Position numbers and translations under genes: made by a program
Assembly (NCBI GenBank): GCA_002427105.1
Contig: DIPM01000036.1
Location: forward strand, 231,482 to 295,481
Direction: 5' to 3'
Source of the DNA: Marinilabiliaceae bacterium UBA5488
GTDB taxonomy: Bacteria; Bacteroidota; Bacteroidia; Bacteroidales; Marinilabiliaceae
Length of the DNA: 64,000 nt
In this document: in pieces, positions 42,013 through 50,746 of the stretch
Position numbering within the stretch: the stretch's first letter is position 1
How the letters are laid out: every line of letters begins with the position of its first letter
Notes under the pieces: model-generated
Databases searched by the model: none
What the model saw: the letters and a program-made list of their open reading frames with translations, nothing else
What the model was told of the DNA's origin: nothing

Positions 42013-43464
42013 TTATAAATTATGGTTTTTCTTCTCTGTTGGCAGGGTTTTCAGGAATATTTTTTTGATAATATAGACAACTGTTTCTATAATAATTTTG
42101 GTATCGGTTAGCAGGGATTGATTATTAACATATATCAGATCATAAATCACCCGCTCCGACATCTCCTTCAGGTTGTGTGCATAGCCGTATTTTACCATTC
42201 CCAGCGAGGTAAGACCCGGTTTTGCCCTACAGATAATATTGTAATATGGGGTAATCTTTTCAAGTTGTTTGGCAAAGTAGGCCCGCTCAGGCCGCGGCCC
42301 TACAATTGACATCTCACCTTTTGTAACGTTCCAGAATTGCGGCAACTCATCAATGTGTGACCTTCGAAGGAAATGGCCAATTGTTGTAATCCTTTCATCG
42401 TTTACGGCTGCTGTTATTTGGGGTCCGTCTTTTTCAGAATCGATATACATGGTTCTGAATTTATATATAGTAAAGGGTTTCTTGTTGGTTCCAAGACGTT
42501 CTTGTTTGTATATCACCGGACCCTCGGAGCTGCGTTTTATCAAAAATGCTATTATAGGTGAGATGATGACAGTAAATATTAAACCCGGTATGCCAATCAG
42601 CAAATCAAGGCAGCGTTTTAAAAGTTTGAACCACCAGGAACGTGTTTTAGGGCGAATGGAAATTGTCTGGAGATTGCTAAGGTTTGCGCCGTATCTGTTG
42701 TCGGAGTAGGTCTCTAAAGTGTCGGGAGTCAGGCGCACTAGCACTTCGTCGGTGTTTATATCTGACAAAATATTTTCTATCTTTTTAGTTTTCTGGGGGT
42801 GGTTAAGAATAATCACTTCGTCTATGTTCTTTTGCCTGATAACATCAGCGGCTTGAACAAAGTCTCCGAGGTAGTTGATTGATGACAACTGCTCTGATTC
42901 AGCTTTGTGGCTACTGCAATAGCCTTCAAGTGTAAAGTTGTTGACATCTATATACCTTATTATTTCTTTCAGAAAGGGGGTGTCGGGTGCGCGATGGAAT
43001 ATAAGCAAGACTCTGTGGCTAAACCATCCCAAACGCAGCATATAAGTTAAGCACAGATGAGTTATGAATCTGCCTAGCGCCATAAGGGAAGCGTATAGTA
43101 TGGTGATAATAAACAGTTTGAGTAGAAATTGTGGAAATTCTGATATTCCTTCTCCTTCAAGGGAGATGTAGGTAAATGATATTAAATATAGTATGGCAAG
43201 TATTATTATCGGAACTTTCATTGACACCGAAGCAATGAACGAGGAGTTGGTTTTATAGCTACCCAGGGCAGCAAAAATCCCAACCATCAATATGGAGGCA
43301 AGTAATTCGGGTGCCGGGCAGGGGATTCCGCTAAAAAGCTCTCGTATCCCTAAAAGACTAAGCACCGAAGCAAAGCTCCTGAATATAAAGGCTGAAATAA
43401 TAAAATCTAAAAATGCAGCGATGATACCGGGTAGTCTTCGCTTAAAAAACTGAGTTGACAACAT
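42013..43464 (-). CDS. Undecaprenyl-phosphate sugar-1-phosphate transferase (WcaJ/PglC type)
   Basis: A 483-residue polyprenyl-phosphate hexose-1-phosphate transferase that starts lipid-linked glycan synthesis for an exopolysaccharide, O-antigen or capsule. N-terminal region: four to five hydrophobic helices (residues 10-140); middle: a CoA-binding/Rossmann-like domain (about 150-265, VLLIFHRAPDTPF, DEVIILNHP); C-terminal: the catalytic bacterial-sugar-transferase domain beginning with KRCLDLLIGIPGLIFTVIIS, then KQERLGTNKKPFTIYKFRTM, RRSHIDELPQFWNVTKGEMS and the conserved GPRPE. No other glycan genes are nearby, so this is an orphan initiating enzyme. Which sugar it transfers is not readable. 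Confidence 0.9.
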   Translation of the reverse strand: MLSTQFFKRRLPGIIAAFLDFIISAFIFRSFASVLSLLGIRELFSGIPCPAPELLASILMVGIFAALGSYKTNSSFIASVSMKVPIIILAILYLISFTYISLEGEGISEFPQFLLKLFIITILYASLMALGRFITHLCLTYMLRLGWFSHRVLLIFHRAPDTPFLKEIIRYIDVNNFTLEGYCSSHKAESEQLSSINYLGDFVQAADVIRQKNIDEVIILNHPQKTKKIENILSDINTDEVLVRLTPDTLETYSDNRYGANLSNLQTISIRPKTRSWWFKLLKRCLDLLIGIPGLIFTVIISPIIAFLIKRSSEGPVIYKQERLGTNKKPFTIYKFRTMYIDSEKDGPQITAAVNDERITTIGHFLRRSHIDELPQFWNVTKGEMSIVGPRPERAYFAKQLEKITPYYNIICRAKPGLTSLGMVKYGYAHNLKEMSERVIYDLIYVNNQSLLTDTKIIIETVVYIIKKIFLKTLPTEKKNHNL

Positions 43465-43605
43465 TGCTTAAAGGGGGTAAATATTTGCAATAATTATTAT
43501 GGTTTTAGTTTGGTTCCTGTTTAATAAAACGCTGAATTTAGCAAGATAGTATTATTAATGGCCGATAAAGTTTAATTATTAATTGTAAGCTTTATCTTTG
43601 GTGTT

Positions 43606-44253
43606 ATGATTAAGGATACCTTTCGTCATAAAGGGCTGAGAGCACGATTGACCGATGAGCTGCGGAAAAAAGGAGTCAGCGATGAGGCTGTTTTAAAAGC
43701 TATAAATGCTGTGCCTCGTCATCTATTCCTGGACAGTTCCTTTGTGCAATTCGCATATCGTGATATTGCATTTCCCATAGGAGCGGGTCAAACTATCTCG
43801 CAACCTTCGACGGTCGCCCGACAAACAGCTCTTTTAGAGCTCAAACCGGGCGACAAGGTGCTGGAGGTAGGTACAGGATCGGGTTATCAGGCCGCAGTAT
43901 TGAGCGAAATGGGAGTGGAGCTCTTTACTATTGAACGGCAGACTGAGCTTCATCGTAAATCAGCCATGCTGCTTCGTGATTTGGGCTATATTAAAATTAA
44001 GACTGTTCTGGGCGACGGCTATGAAGGTCTTCCCCTTGAAGGCCCTTTTGACGCTATTCTGGTAACAGCGGGCGCCTCTGAGATACCGGCCAAATTGCTT
44101 ATTCAGTTAAAAATCGGGAAAACTATGGTCCTTCCTCTGGGTGGAAAGTCTCAGATTATGACCCGTATAAGACGGGTAAGTGATGAGGAATTTGAAAAGG
44201 AAGAGTTTGGAGAATGTGCCTTTGTCCCTATGCTTACCGGGATTTCAAGGTGA
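43606..44253 (+). CDS. pcm: Protein-L-isoaspartate O-methyltransferase
   Basis: Repairs isoaspartyl residues by SAM-dependent methylation. The 215-residue length is standard. Seen: the active-site region IGAGQTISQPSTVARQT near residues 65-80, SAM motif I VLEVGTGSGYQAAVLSEMG near 88-106, and the post-motif DAILVTAGASEIP near 148-160. A -7-like TATCTTTG at 43593-43600 is so close to the ATG that transcription from it would be leaderless, which I consider unproven. It is followed 77 bases later by the MBL-fold gene on the same strand. Confidence 0.93.
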   Translation: MIKDTFRHKGLRARLTDELRKKGVSDEAVLKAINAVPRHLFLDSSFVQFAYRDIAFPIGAGQTISQPSTVARQTALLELKPGDKVLEVGTGSGYQAAVLSEMGVELFTIERQTELHRKSAMLLRDLGYIKIKTVLGDGYEGLPLEGPFDAILVTAGASEIPAKLLIQLKIGKTMVLPLGGKSQIMTRIRRVSDEEFEKEEFGECAFVPMLTGISR

Positions 44254-44330
44254 TTGTAGTGATAATATACTAATCATTTCTTTAATGCTTATATTTGAAG
44301 AGTTGATAGTAATAAAACAAAGGAAAAGCT

Positions 44331-44966
44331 ATGAAAGTAAAAATATTGGTGTTCAATCCTTTTAGTGAAAACACTCTTATTCTATATGATGAAACGGGCG
44401 AGTGTGCTATTGTAGATCCCGGAATGATTAGCGAGGAAGAGAATGAAAGTCTGGATGCTTTTATAGTCAGTGAGGGCTTGAAACCTGTTAAGCTATTGCA
44501 AACTCATCTCCATCTGGACCATGTCTTTGGAACCGGATATGTAGCCGAAAAGTATGGATTGGCAGCCGAAGCGCATAAGGATGATTTGCCTTTAATAGAA
44601 TTGCATAAGGATTACGCCCTGAATTTTGGTATTCAGGTTAATTCAAACCCGCCCATGCCTGAAACACTTCTTGAGGAGGGTGATGTGGTGGAGTTCGGCA
44701 ATACTAAACTTAAGGTGATGCATATTCCGGGTCACTCACTAGGAGGTATAGTATTCCTAAATGAAGAGGAAATGATCCTGATTTCAGGGGATGTCCTGTT
44801 CCAGGGAAGCGTTGGACGAAGTGATTTGCCCGGAGGCAATCATGGTCAATTAATTTCAGGTATTAAGAAGAAACTGATGACTTTAGACGATGAGGTTGTT
44901 GTTTACCCCGGTCATGGACCCGCGACAACCATTGGGGAGGAGCGGCGCTCAAACCCGTACCTTTAA
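44331..44966 (+). CDS. MBL-fold metallohydrolase (glyoxalase II-like)
   Basis: A 211-residue cytoplasmic metallo-beta-lactamase-fold hydrolase. The zinc/iron site is complete: THLHLDH (HxHxDH, near 62-68), a His in PGHSLGGIVF near 136, Asp in LISGDVLFQGSVGR near 155 and His in VVYPGHGPATT near 196. Sequence layout matches the YcbL/glyoxalase-II-related group whose members hydrolyse thioesters such as S-D-lactoylglutathione-like compounds; the true substrate is open. No signal peptide. Confidence 0.9.
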   Translation: MKVKILVFNPFSENTLILYDETGECAIVDPGMISEEENESLDAFIVSEGLKPVKLLQTHLHLDHVFGTGYVAEKYGLAAEAHKDDLPLIELHKDYALNFGIQVNSNPPMPETLLEEGDVVEFGNTKLKVMHIPGHSLGGIVFLNEEEMILISGDVLFQGSVGRSDLPGGNHGQLISGIKKKLMTLDDEVVVYPGHGPATTIGEERRSNPYL

Positions 44967-45060
44967 AGTTCAAAGTTCAAAGTTTAAGGTTATCAGTTAT
45001 AAGTTTTAAGTTATAGGTGATAAGTTATCAGTATCTCGTATTTTAACAGAAAGAACACGA
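44967..45060. repeat. Low-complexity degenerate AAGTT/TTATAAG tandem stretch
   Basis: Imperfect repeats of CAAAGTT, GTTATAAGTTT and GATAAGTTATCAG run for about 90 bases after the MBL gene, with a further CATAACTTATAA near 45138. Such stretches are common intergenic filler in Bacteroidota. The remaining gap to gcvP shows only a ribosome-binding site (AAAAAGGAAATAT before the ATG) and nothing like a glycine riboswitch. Confidence 0.5.
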
Positions 45061-45180
45061 TGTCTTACACAAAGGATACAATGGAGAAGATTAAATGAAG
45101 TTGGGTCTTTGTGAACTCTGAGCTTAACTCCAAAAACCCATAACTTATAATTTCATTGTTTAACTTGAAAAAGGAAATAT

Positions 45181-48045
45181 ATGTCACGTTTAAAATTTGT
45201 TGATCGCCATATTGGTCCCCGCCGGGAAGATATAGCTTATATGCTGGAGAAGTTGGGTCTTAGCTCACTCGACGAATTGGTTGAACAGGCAGTTCCCGAT
45301 TCAATTAGAACAGTTAATGCCCTGAATTTGAGTGAAGGAATCAGCGAAGATGCCTTCCTGAAACGAATAAAAGAATTGGGGGCTAAGAATAAAGTCCTGA
45401 AGACATATATCGGCATGGGTTACTACGCCACTAATACACCTTCGGTTATTATACGAAATGTGTTGGAAAACCCCGTTTGGTACACTTCTTATACTCCATA
45501 TCAGGCAGAAATATCTCAGGGAAGGCTTGAGGCTCTTCTGAACTTTCAGACCATGGTTGTTGAACTTACGGCCATGGAGGTAGCTAATGCAAGTCTGCTT
45601 GACGAAGCTACGGCTGCCGCCGAAGCGCTTATTATGATGTGTAATACCCGCTCCAGGGCCCAAATTAAAAGTGATGTGCGCACCTGTCTTGTTGATGAAG
45701 CAATATGGCCTCAAACACGCGCGGTAATTGAGACACGAGCCTCCGGTCTTGGCATTGAGCTGGAGTTTGTCCCAAATTCTGAATTAAGCTATGACCACAA
45801 ACGTCACTTTGGGCTTATCCTTCAATACCCTGATGCTTTGGGAAGAGTTGTTGATTACTCTAAGCTGGTAGAGGAAGTTCATAAGGGAGGAGCTAAGCTA
45901 GCTGTAGCAACCGACCTCTTAGCTCTAACTTTGTTAAAGCCCCCGGGTGAGTGGGGAGCAGATATTGTGTTCGGTTCTTCGCAACGCATGGGAGTGCCAA
46001 TGGCTTATGGAGGACCGCACGCGGCATTTTTTGCCACGCGTGAAGAGCTGAAACGCTCTATGCCGGGGCGAATTATTGGAGTTACAAAAGATGCGGAGGG
46101 TAATCGTGCGCTGCGTATGGCTCTTCAAACACGTGAGCAACATATAAAGCGTGAAAATGCCACTTCAAATATTTGTACCGCTCAGGCGCTACTTGCCACT
46201 ATGGCTGGGTTTTATGCCGTCTATCACGGCCCTGACGGACTAAGGTCTATAGCTTCTGAAATACATAGCCTGACTTGCAGCCTTTCGGAAGGACTGGAAA
46301 AGATGGGGCTGAAGCGAATAAATAATAATTTTTTTGACACCCTTCGCTATAAATTACCCAAGGGTCCATCGACAGAGAAACTCCGTAGTATGGCTCTTGC
46401 ACGTAATATCAACCTGCTTTACGCAGCCGTAAGTGAGTTTGGAATCAGTTTGGACGAGACCAGCACTTCCAAAGATGTAGAGGAGCTCTTATCGTTGGTG
46501 GGAGAGTGTATAGGCGCTGAAGTGCCAAAGTTAAACAGGGATGTAGAATCTACTATTCCGGAGGTGTTAAAACGCCGCTCAGAATTTATGCAGCAGGAAT
46601 TGTATCATATCTATCGTTCTGAAACTGAGATGATGAGATATATTAAAAGGCTGGAACGAAAAGATATTTCTTTGGCTCACTCGATGATTCCCCTTGGCTC
46701 ATGCACAATGAAGCTTAATGCCGCCACTGAGATGTTCGCCATCTCCTGGCCTGAGTTTGCTGCACTTCATCCTTTTGTGCCGATAGATCAGGCTAGTGGT
46801 TATCACGAAATGATGGTGGAGTTGAGAGCTGACCTGGCTGAGATAACAGGATTTTCGGATATTAGTCTTCAGCCCAACTCAGGAGCTTCAGGCGAATACG
46901 CGGGACTAATGGTAATAAAGGCTTGGCATGATAGTCGCGACGAGAGTCATCGCAATATAGCGCTAATACCTTCCTCGGCACATGGAACCAACCCGGCAAG
47001 TGCCGTGATGGCTGGTATGAAGGTGGTAGTGGTTGACTGTGACGAGCGCGGGAATATCGATATGGAAGATTTGAAGGCGAAAGCCTCTGAGCATAGGGAT
47101 AATCTGGCTTGTATCATGGTTACCTATCCATCTACTCATGGCGTTTTTGAAGAGCCTATCAGGGAACTCTGCGATATAGTGCATCGCAACGGCGGGCAGG
47201 TGTATATGGACGGCGCTAATATGAACGCGCAGGTGGGACTGACAAGCCCCGGTTATATAGGTGCTGACGTTTGTCACCTTAACCTTCATAAGACCTTTGC
47301 CATACCTCATGGCGGTGGAGGACCCGGCGTTGGCCCAATCGGAGTTGCTCCCCACTTGTTTGATTTTCTTCCCGGTCACCCGGTTATTGACAACAAAAGG
47401 GCTGCCGTCCTTACTGTTTCTGCTGCTCCATGGGGCAGCGCCGGAATACTTCCGATTACCTACGGATACATTAAGATGATGGGCGGAGAAGGCCTGACCT
47501 ATGCTTCCAAGTTGGCGATTCTAAACGCCAACTATCTGGCTTCCCGCTTAAAAGATGACTACGGTGTACTCTATGTCGGGGAAAAGGGCAGGGTAGCACA
47601 CGAGTTAATACTGGAGTGCAGACATTTAAAGGCAAGAAGCGGAATCACTGAATCTGATATTGCCAAGCGACTTATGGATTACGGCTTTCATGCGCCCACC
47701 CTGTCCTTCCCCGTCCATGGCACTCTGATGGTTGAGCCTACCGAAAGCGAGTCGCTGATGGAGTTAGATAGATTCGTGGAGGCGATGCGCGAAATTCGTA
47801 GGGAGATTGAAGAAATTGAAAACGGTAGTGCCGATCGCGAAGACAATGTATTGAAAAATGCACCCCACTCCCAGCTTGCAGTTACTGCCGATGAGTGGAC
47901 GCATCCTTATAAAAGAGAAAAGGCAGCGTTTCCGCTGCCCTGGGTACGTCACAATAAGTTCTGGCTAACTACAAGCAGGGTAGATGATGCCTACGGTGAT
48001 CGTAATCTGGTATGTACCTGCGAGCCTGTTGAGGCATACAGGTAA
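45181..48045 (+). CDS. gcvP: Glycine dehydrogenase (decarboxylating), P-protein
   Basis: PLP-dependent decarboxylase of the glycine cleavage system; passes the aminomethyl group to the H-protein lipoyl arm. 954 residues, the full-length fused form with both halves. N-terminal half starts SRLKFVDRHIGPRREDIAYML and contains YTPYQAEISQGRLEALLNFQ; the C-terminal half carries the PLP-binding lysine in HLNLHKTFAIPHGGGGPGVG near residue 700 and SLAHSMIPLGSCTMKLNA near 500. Other gcv genes (T, H) are not in the window. It converges with the TM2 gene, with stops five bases apart. Confidence 0.97.
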   Translation: MSRLKFVDRHIGPRREDIAYMLEKLGLSSLDELVEQAVPDSIRTVNALNLSEGISEDAFLKRIKELGAKNKVLKTYIGMGYYATNTPSVIIRNVLENPVWYTSYTPYQAEISQGRLEALLNFQTMVVELTAMEVANASLLDEATAAAEALIMMCNTRSRAQIKSDVRTCLVDEAIWPQTRAVIETRASGLGIELEFVPNSELSYDHKRHFGLILQYPDALGRVVDYSKLVEEVHKGGAKLAVATDLLALTLLKPPGEWGADIVFGSSQRMGVPMAYGGPHAAFFATREELKRSMPGRIIGVTKDAEGNRALRMALQTREQHIKRENATSNICTAQALLATMAGFYAVYHGPDGLRSIASEIHSLTCSLSEGLEKMGLKRINNNFFDTLRYKLPKGPSTEKLRSMALARNINLLYAAVSEFGISLDETSTSKDVEELLSLVGECIGAEVPKLNRDVESTIPEVLKRRSEFMQQELYHIYRSETEMMRYIKRLERKDISLAHSMIPLGSCTMKLNAATEMFAISWPEFAALHPFVPIDQASGYHEMMVELRADLAEITGFSDISLQPNSGASGEYAGLMVIKAWHDSRDESHRNIALIPSSAHGTNPASAVMAGMKVVVVDCDERGNIDMEDLKAKASEHRDNLACIMVTYPSTHGVFEEPIRELCDIVHRNGGQVYMDGANMNAQVGLTSPGYIGADVCHLNLHKTFAIPHGGGGPGVGPIGVAPHLFDFLPGHPVIDNKRAAVLTVSAAPWGSAGILPITYGYIKMMGGEGLTYASKLAILNANYLASRLKDDYGVLYVGEKGRVAHELILECRHLKARSGITESDIAKRLMDYGFHAPTLSFPVHGTLMVEPTESESLMELDRFVEAMREIRREIEEIENGSADREDNVLKNAPHSQLAVTADEWTHPYKREKAAFPLPWVRHNKFWLTTSRVDDAYGDRNLVCTCEPVEAYR

Positions 48046-48050
48046 AGCTC

Positions 48051-48395
48051 TTATTTGTAGAACATCAGTAATTCTTGAGCCACTCTTTGGTTGTATTCGA
48101 GCGCAAGGCTTTTGTAGTTGATAAGGTCAACTATGGTGCCTATCAGGCATAGACCTCCTGTAAACAGGTAGAGTATTCCCATGCCAATTTGGTTCATAAG
48201 GAAGCGATGAACCCCTGAGATGCCCACAAAGCCAATTAACGCGGTGACCAGAATAATCATCGGGTCGCGCCGGCGTGTCCTGTAGATGTTGATAAAGTTC
48301 CTCACTTCGTCATCTGATTTGTCTTTAAGAAGGGATTGTAGAAATTGGGCTTCTGCCATATCAATTTCCGGAATCATTTGAAAAATTCTTTCCAT
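48051..48395 (-). CDS. TM2 domain membrane protein
   Basis: A 114-residue protein with a soluble N-terminal helix region (1-43) and a TM2 domain: two transmembrane helices (MIILVTALIGFVGISGVHRF and GMGILYLFTGGLCLIGTIVD) joined by the short DRF-like turn seen here as HRFLMNQ. Function of TM2 proteins in bacteria is not established. Its start lies inside the 3' end of the DUF2752 gene (35-base overlap), so the two are cotranscribed and probably work together at the inner membrane. Confidence 0.85.
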   Translation of the reverse strand: MERIFQMIPEIDMAEAQFLQSLLKDKSDDEVRNFINIYRTRRRDPMIILVTALIGFVGISGVHRFLMNQIGMGILYLFTGGLCLIGTIVDLINYKSLALEYNQRVAQELLMFYK

Positions 48396-48708
48396 AGTCT
48401 TGTGTTTTGTTTAGTAAAATGTCTGCTTTGAAAATAATATAGATACGGTGGAGTAAAATAATAACGGCCGGGATGCCAAGAGAGTGGGCCTGAAAGGAAT
48501 TATGCAGTTCTCCTCTGAAAAGCCAGGCTATCGAATGTCCCAGTCCACAGCCGGGACAAAAACCTAAATCAAGATTGCTGATAAGGCATAGGGAGGCGTG
48601 TCCCCCTTCGCCGGGCGAAAAGCTTGCAAGCGCAATTAGCGAAGCAATCCAGAAAAAGCCTTCAAGATGGGTACGTCTGAATCTGTATGCGGGAAGCCTT
48701 GTAAGCAT
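48361..48708 (-). CDS. DUF2752 membrane protein
   Basis: A 115-residue protein with two to three hydrophobic helices and the family motif CPGCGLGHSIAWLFRGE (near 54-70), followed by HSLGIPAVIILLHRIYIIF. DUF2752 proteins often accompany TM2 genes in Bacteroidota, as here with a 35-base overlap. The CPGCG cysteines could bind a metal or take part in redox; nothing more can be said from sequence. Confidence 0.82.
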   Translation of the reverse strand: MLTRLPAYRFRRTHLEGFFWIASLIALASFSPGEGGHASLCLISNLDLGFCPGCGLGHSIAWLFRGELHNSFQAHSLGIPAVIILLHRIYIIFKADILLNKTQDYGKNFSNDSGN

Positions 48709-48836
48709 GTCTTTTGCCTGTTTGAAATCAGCTATAAATATATAATTAATTGTGCCTATATTCCAAGAATAAACTGTTTTTGTTGCTAATTAGGGGCTTA
48801 CAAAATAAATAAAGCGGGAAATTGTTTGAAAATCAT

Positions 48837-48919
48837 TGTTGCCCGGTAAACATTTCAAAACGACTTAGCGATTAGATTTCTCGCTTCGCTCGGAATCTAT
48901 AAGCTTTTACCGGACAACA
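48837..48919. mobile_element. MITE-like element with 14-bp terminal inverted repeats
   Basis: TGTTGCCCGGTAAA (48837-48850) and TTTACCGGACAACA (48906-48919) are inverted repeats with one mismatch. They enclose GCGATTAGATTTCTCGC and the CTCGCTTCGCTCGGAAT core. One end plus the GCGATTAGATT core recurs at 13832-13882. It has no coding capacity. The remaining sequence in this 561-base gap holds the V-ATPase promoter and, near 48970, a TTTTTCAGCAGAGCCTAA motif that recurs near 188 as TTTTTCAGTAGACCCTAA. Confidence 0.5.
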
Positions 48920-49181
48920 GTGTGTGAAAATATTTTTAGGAGGTCTCAGTTGAATTAAATTCAAATAGGAAACAGTTTTTCAGCAGAGCCTAATTATTGA
49001 TGCATTTGCTGCGTTGTTAGCTGATCAAAGCCGCTTCTTTTCGCTTGAGAAGTCGTATTTTACGTTTCGGATATTTTAATAATCCTTAAGTTTTAGGCTG
49101 ATATGTTGAAAATACATGAGTTTGCGAGCGCTTTATGTACTTGAAAATATTATTTAAAAGTTTTTGTTATCAATATCATTC

Positions 49182-49212
49182 TTTGAAAGTTCGATTGAAT
49201 AAACTATTTTTG
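49182..49212 (+). promoter_or_regulatory. Consensus Bacteroidota promoter of the V-ATPase operon
   Basis: TTTG (49182-49185), a 19-base spacer and TATTTTTG (49205-49212) give a perfect match to TTTG-N19-TAnnTTTG. The leader to the first ATG is about 50 bases. This is the clearest promoter in the window. Confidence 0.75.
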
Positions 49213-49269
49213 AAAACCGACAAAATTTTATTTCAGACAGTAGAATATCAATAATAAAACAGATTGGTT

Positions 49270-49878
49270 ATGCAAACTAAACTTCAGGAGTTAACTGAAA
49301 AAATCTATAACGAAGGCGTTGATAAAGCACAAAAGGAGGCTGATGCTATTATAAAGGCTGCTGAGAAAAAAGCTCAGGATATTGAGAATGATGCTGTTGA
49401 AAAGGCAAAAATGATAGTCGCCGAAGCCGGAAAGAAGGCTGAAGATTTGAAAAGGCACGTTGATTCGGAATTAAAAATGTCAGTTAACCAGTCTGTATCC
49501 GCATTAAAACAAAATATTGCCAATACGTTAAGCATGAGCGCCATAGAGCCTCCTATCAGGGAATTGTTCAGCGACAAGGATTTTCTTAAGTCTATTATTG
49601 AGAAAGTAGTTAGCGGGATAATGGGCAAGGAAAGCACTGATTTGAAAGTAATACTGCCGGCTAACGATCAAAAGAATTTGGAGAGCTTTTTTAAAAATCA
49701 ACTGGCAGCTGAGCTTAACAAAGGACTGGACTTGTCATTTTCGGAAGGTGTGAAATCAGGCTTTAAAGTTGGACCCGCCGATGGAGCTTATCAGGTAAGT
49801 TTTACGGACGATGATTTTATTAACTTTTTTAAGTCCTACCTGCGTCCAAAATCCAGTGCAATTCTTTTTGAAAAATAG
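49270..49878 (+). CDS. V-type ATP synthase subunit E
   Basis: Peripheral-stalk subunit linking the catalytic head to subunit I. I use the ATG at 49270 (202 residues; a TTG two codons earlier is less likely). The first 90 residues form a long charged helix (KEADAIIKAAEKKAQDIENDAVEKAK pattern, alanine/lysine/glutamate heptads) that would pair with a second stalk helix; the C-terminal half is the globular VatE head. First gene of the V-ATPase operon, three bases before the DUF2764 gene. No separate G/H stalk gene is present. Confidence 0.88.
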   Translation: MQTKLQELTEKIYNEGVDKAQKEADAIIKAAEKKAQDIENDAVEKAKMIVAEAGKKAEDLKRHVDSELKMSVNQSVSALKQNIANTLSMSAIEPPIRELFSDKDFLKSIIEKVVSGIMGKESTDLKVILPANDQKNLESFFKNQLAAELNKGLDLSFSEGVKSGFKVGPADGAYQVSFTDDDFINFFKSYLRPKSSAILFEK

Positions 49879-49881
49879 ACG

Positions 49882-50745
49882 ATGGCAGAACGAAACTATT
49901 ACGCTTTAGTAGCGGGTTTGCCTGATATAGTTCCGGAAGAGAAAAGATCTGTTTTTTCGTCCGTGGCATTCAGGCAAATGTTACATGAGACTATCCACCC
50001 GTCCGATTTTGATATGGTTAAGCTTTTGCATATGCCATTTGACCATAACAATCTGCTAAAATTGCTTTATGGCAGCAGCCGGGAATGGGATGAAAGAGCT
50101 AATTACACAGCTGAGGAGATGGAAGCTCTTAAAGAGCGTAAGTCTTTTGAAAATGAAGAGCTTGCCGATTTTCCTCAATATATTATAGACTTTATTGAGA
50201 TTTACCTAAGTGAGGATTCTCCCGAAAATATTTATGTGGCCGAACAACTGTTGATCAGCAGCTATTATAAATATCTGGAGCAGAGTAATAATCAGTTTAT
50301 CCGTGAATGGGTCGGGTATCAGTCAACTATTGCAAATGTGATGGCTGCTCTTAACGGACGCAAGCATAATATTCCATTTGAAGATGCTTTGGTGGGCGAT
50401 AACGAGGTGGTATCTGCCCTGAAAAAGAGCCGTGCCAGAGATTTTGGATTATCCACCGAGCTGCCTGATATTGAGCAGATAATTCAGCTCTTTGAAATAG
50501 ATAATTTGCTCGAGCGCGAGTTGAAAATTGACAATCATAAATGGCACTTTTTGGACGAGCTTACCTTCTTCAACTATTTCTCGGTTGAGAAGATATTAGC
50601 TTTTGTGCTGAAGCTGTTTATTGTTGAAAGATGGATGACATTGGATATTGAAAAAGGTAAAGGAATGTTTAATAAGTTGCTGAAAGAGTATGAAACCGGC
50701 TTTCAGTTTCCTGAAGAATTTACACTAGCTTATGGAAAGAAATAA
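49882..50745 (+). CDS. DUF2764 protein, V-ATPase operon companion
   Basis: A 287-residue soluble, mostly helical protein beginning AERNYYALVAGLPDIV. I recognise DUF2764, a family found inside V-type ATPase operons of Bacteroidota. No nucleotide-binding motif, signal peptide or membrane helix. It occupies the place of the subunit C gene, which is missing here, and the repeated helical layout with a YYALVAGLPD start recalls V-ATPase subunit C/d proteins, so it may be the rotor-cap subunit. That is an inference. It lies between subunit E and A, with one base between its stop and the preferred A start. Confidence 0.82.
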   Translation: MAERNYYALVAGLPDIVPEEKRSVFSSVAFRQMLHETIHPSDFDMVKLLHMPFDHNNLLKLLYGSSREWDERANYTAEEMEALKERKSFENEELADFPQYIIDFIEIYLSEDSPENIYVAEQLLISSYYKYLEQSNNQFIREWVGYQSTIANVMAALNGRKHNIPFEDALVGDNEVVSALKKSRARDFGLSTELPDIEQIIQLFEIDNLLERELKIDNHKWHFLDELTFFNYFSVEKILAFVLKLFIVERWMTLDIEKGKGMFNKLLKEYETGFQFPEEFTLAYGKK

Positions 50746-50746
50746 T

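Noticed and set aside
43593..43605. Leaderless transcript for pcm
   Set aside because: The TATCTTTG match is suggestive, but there is no convincing -33 box and an eight-base degenerate motif is expected often in AT-rich spacers.
44967..45180. Glycine riboswitch before gcvP
   Set aside because: The region is AT-rich degenerate repeat; the conserved paired helices and core of a glycine aptamer were not found.
45301..45714. Antisense frames inside gcvP (also 46963-47379)
   Set aside because: Both lie opposite invariant P-protein blocks and show no start signals or domains.
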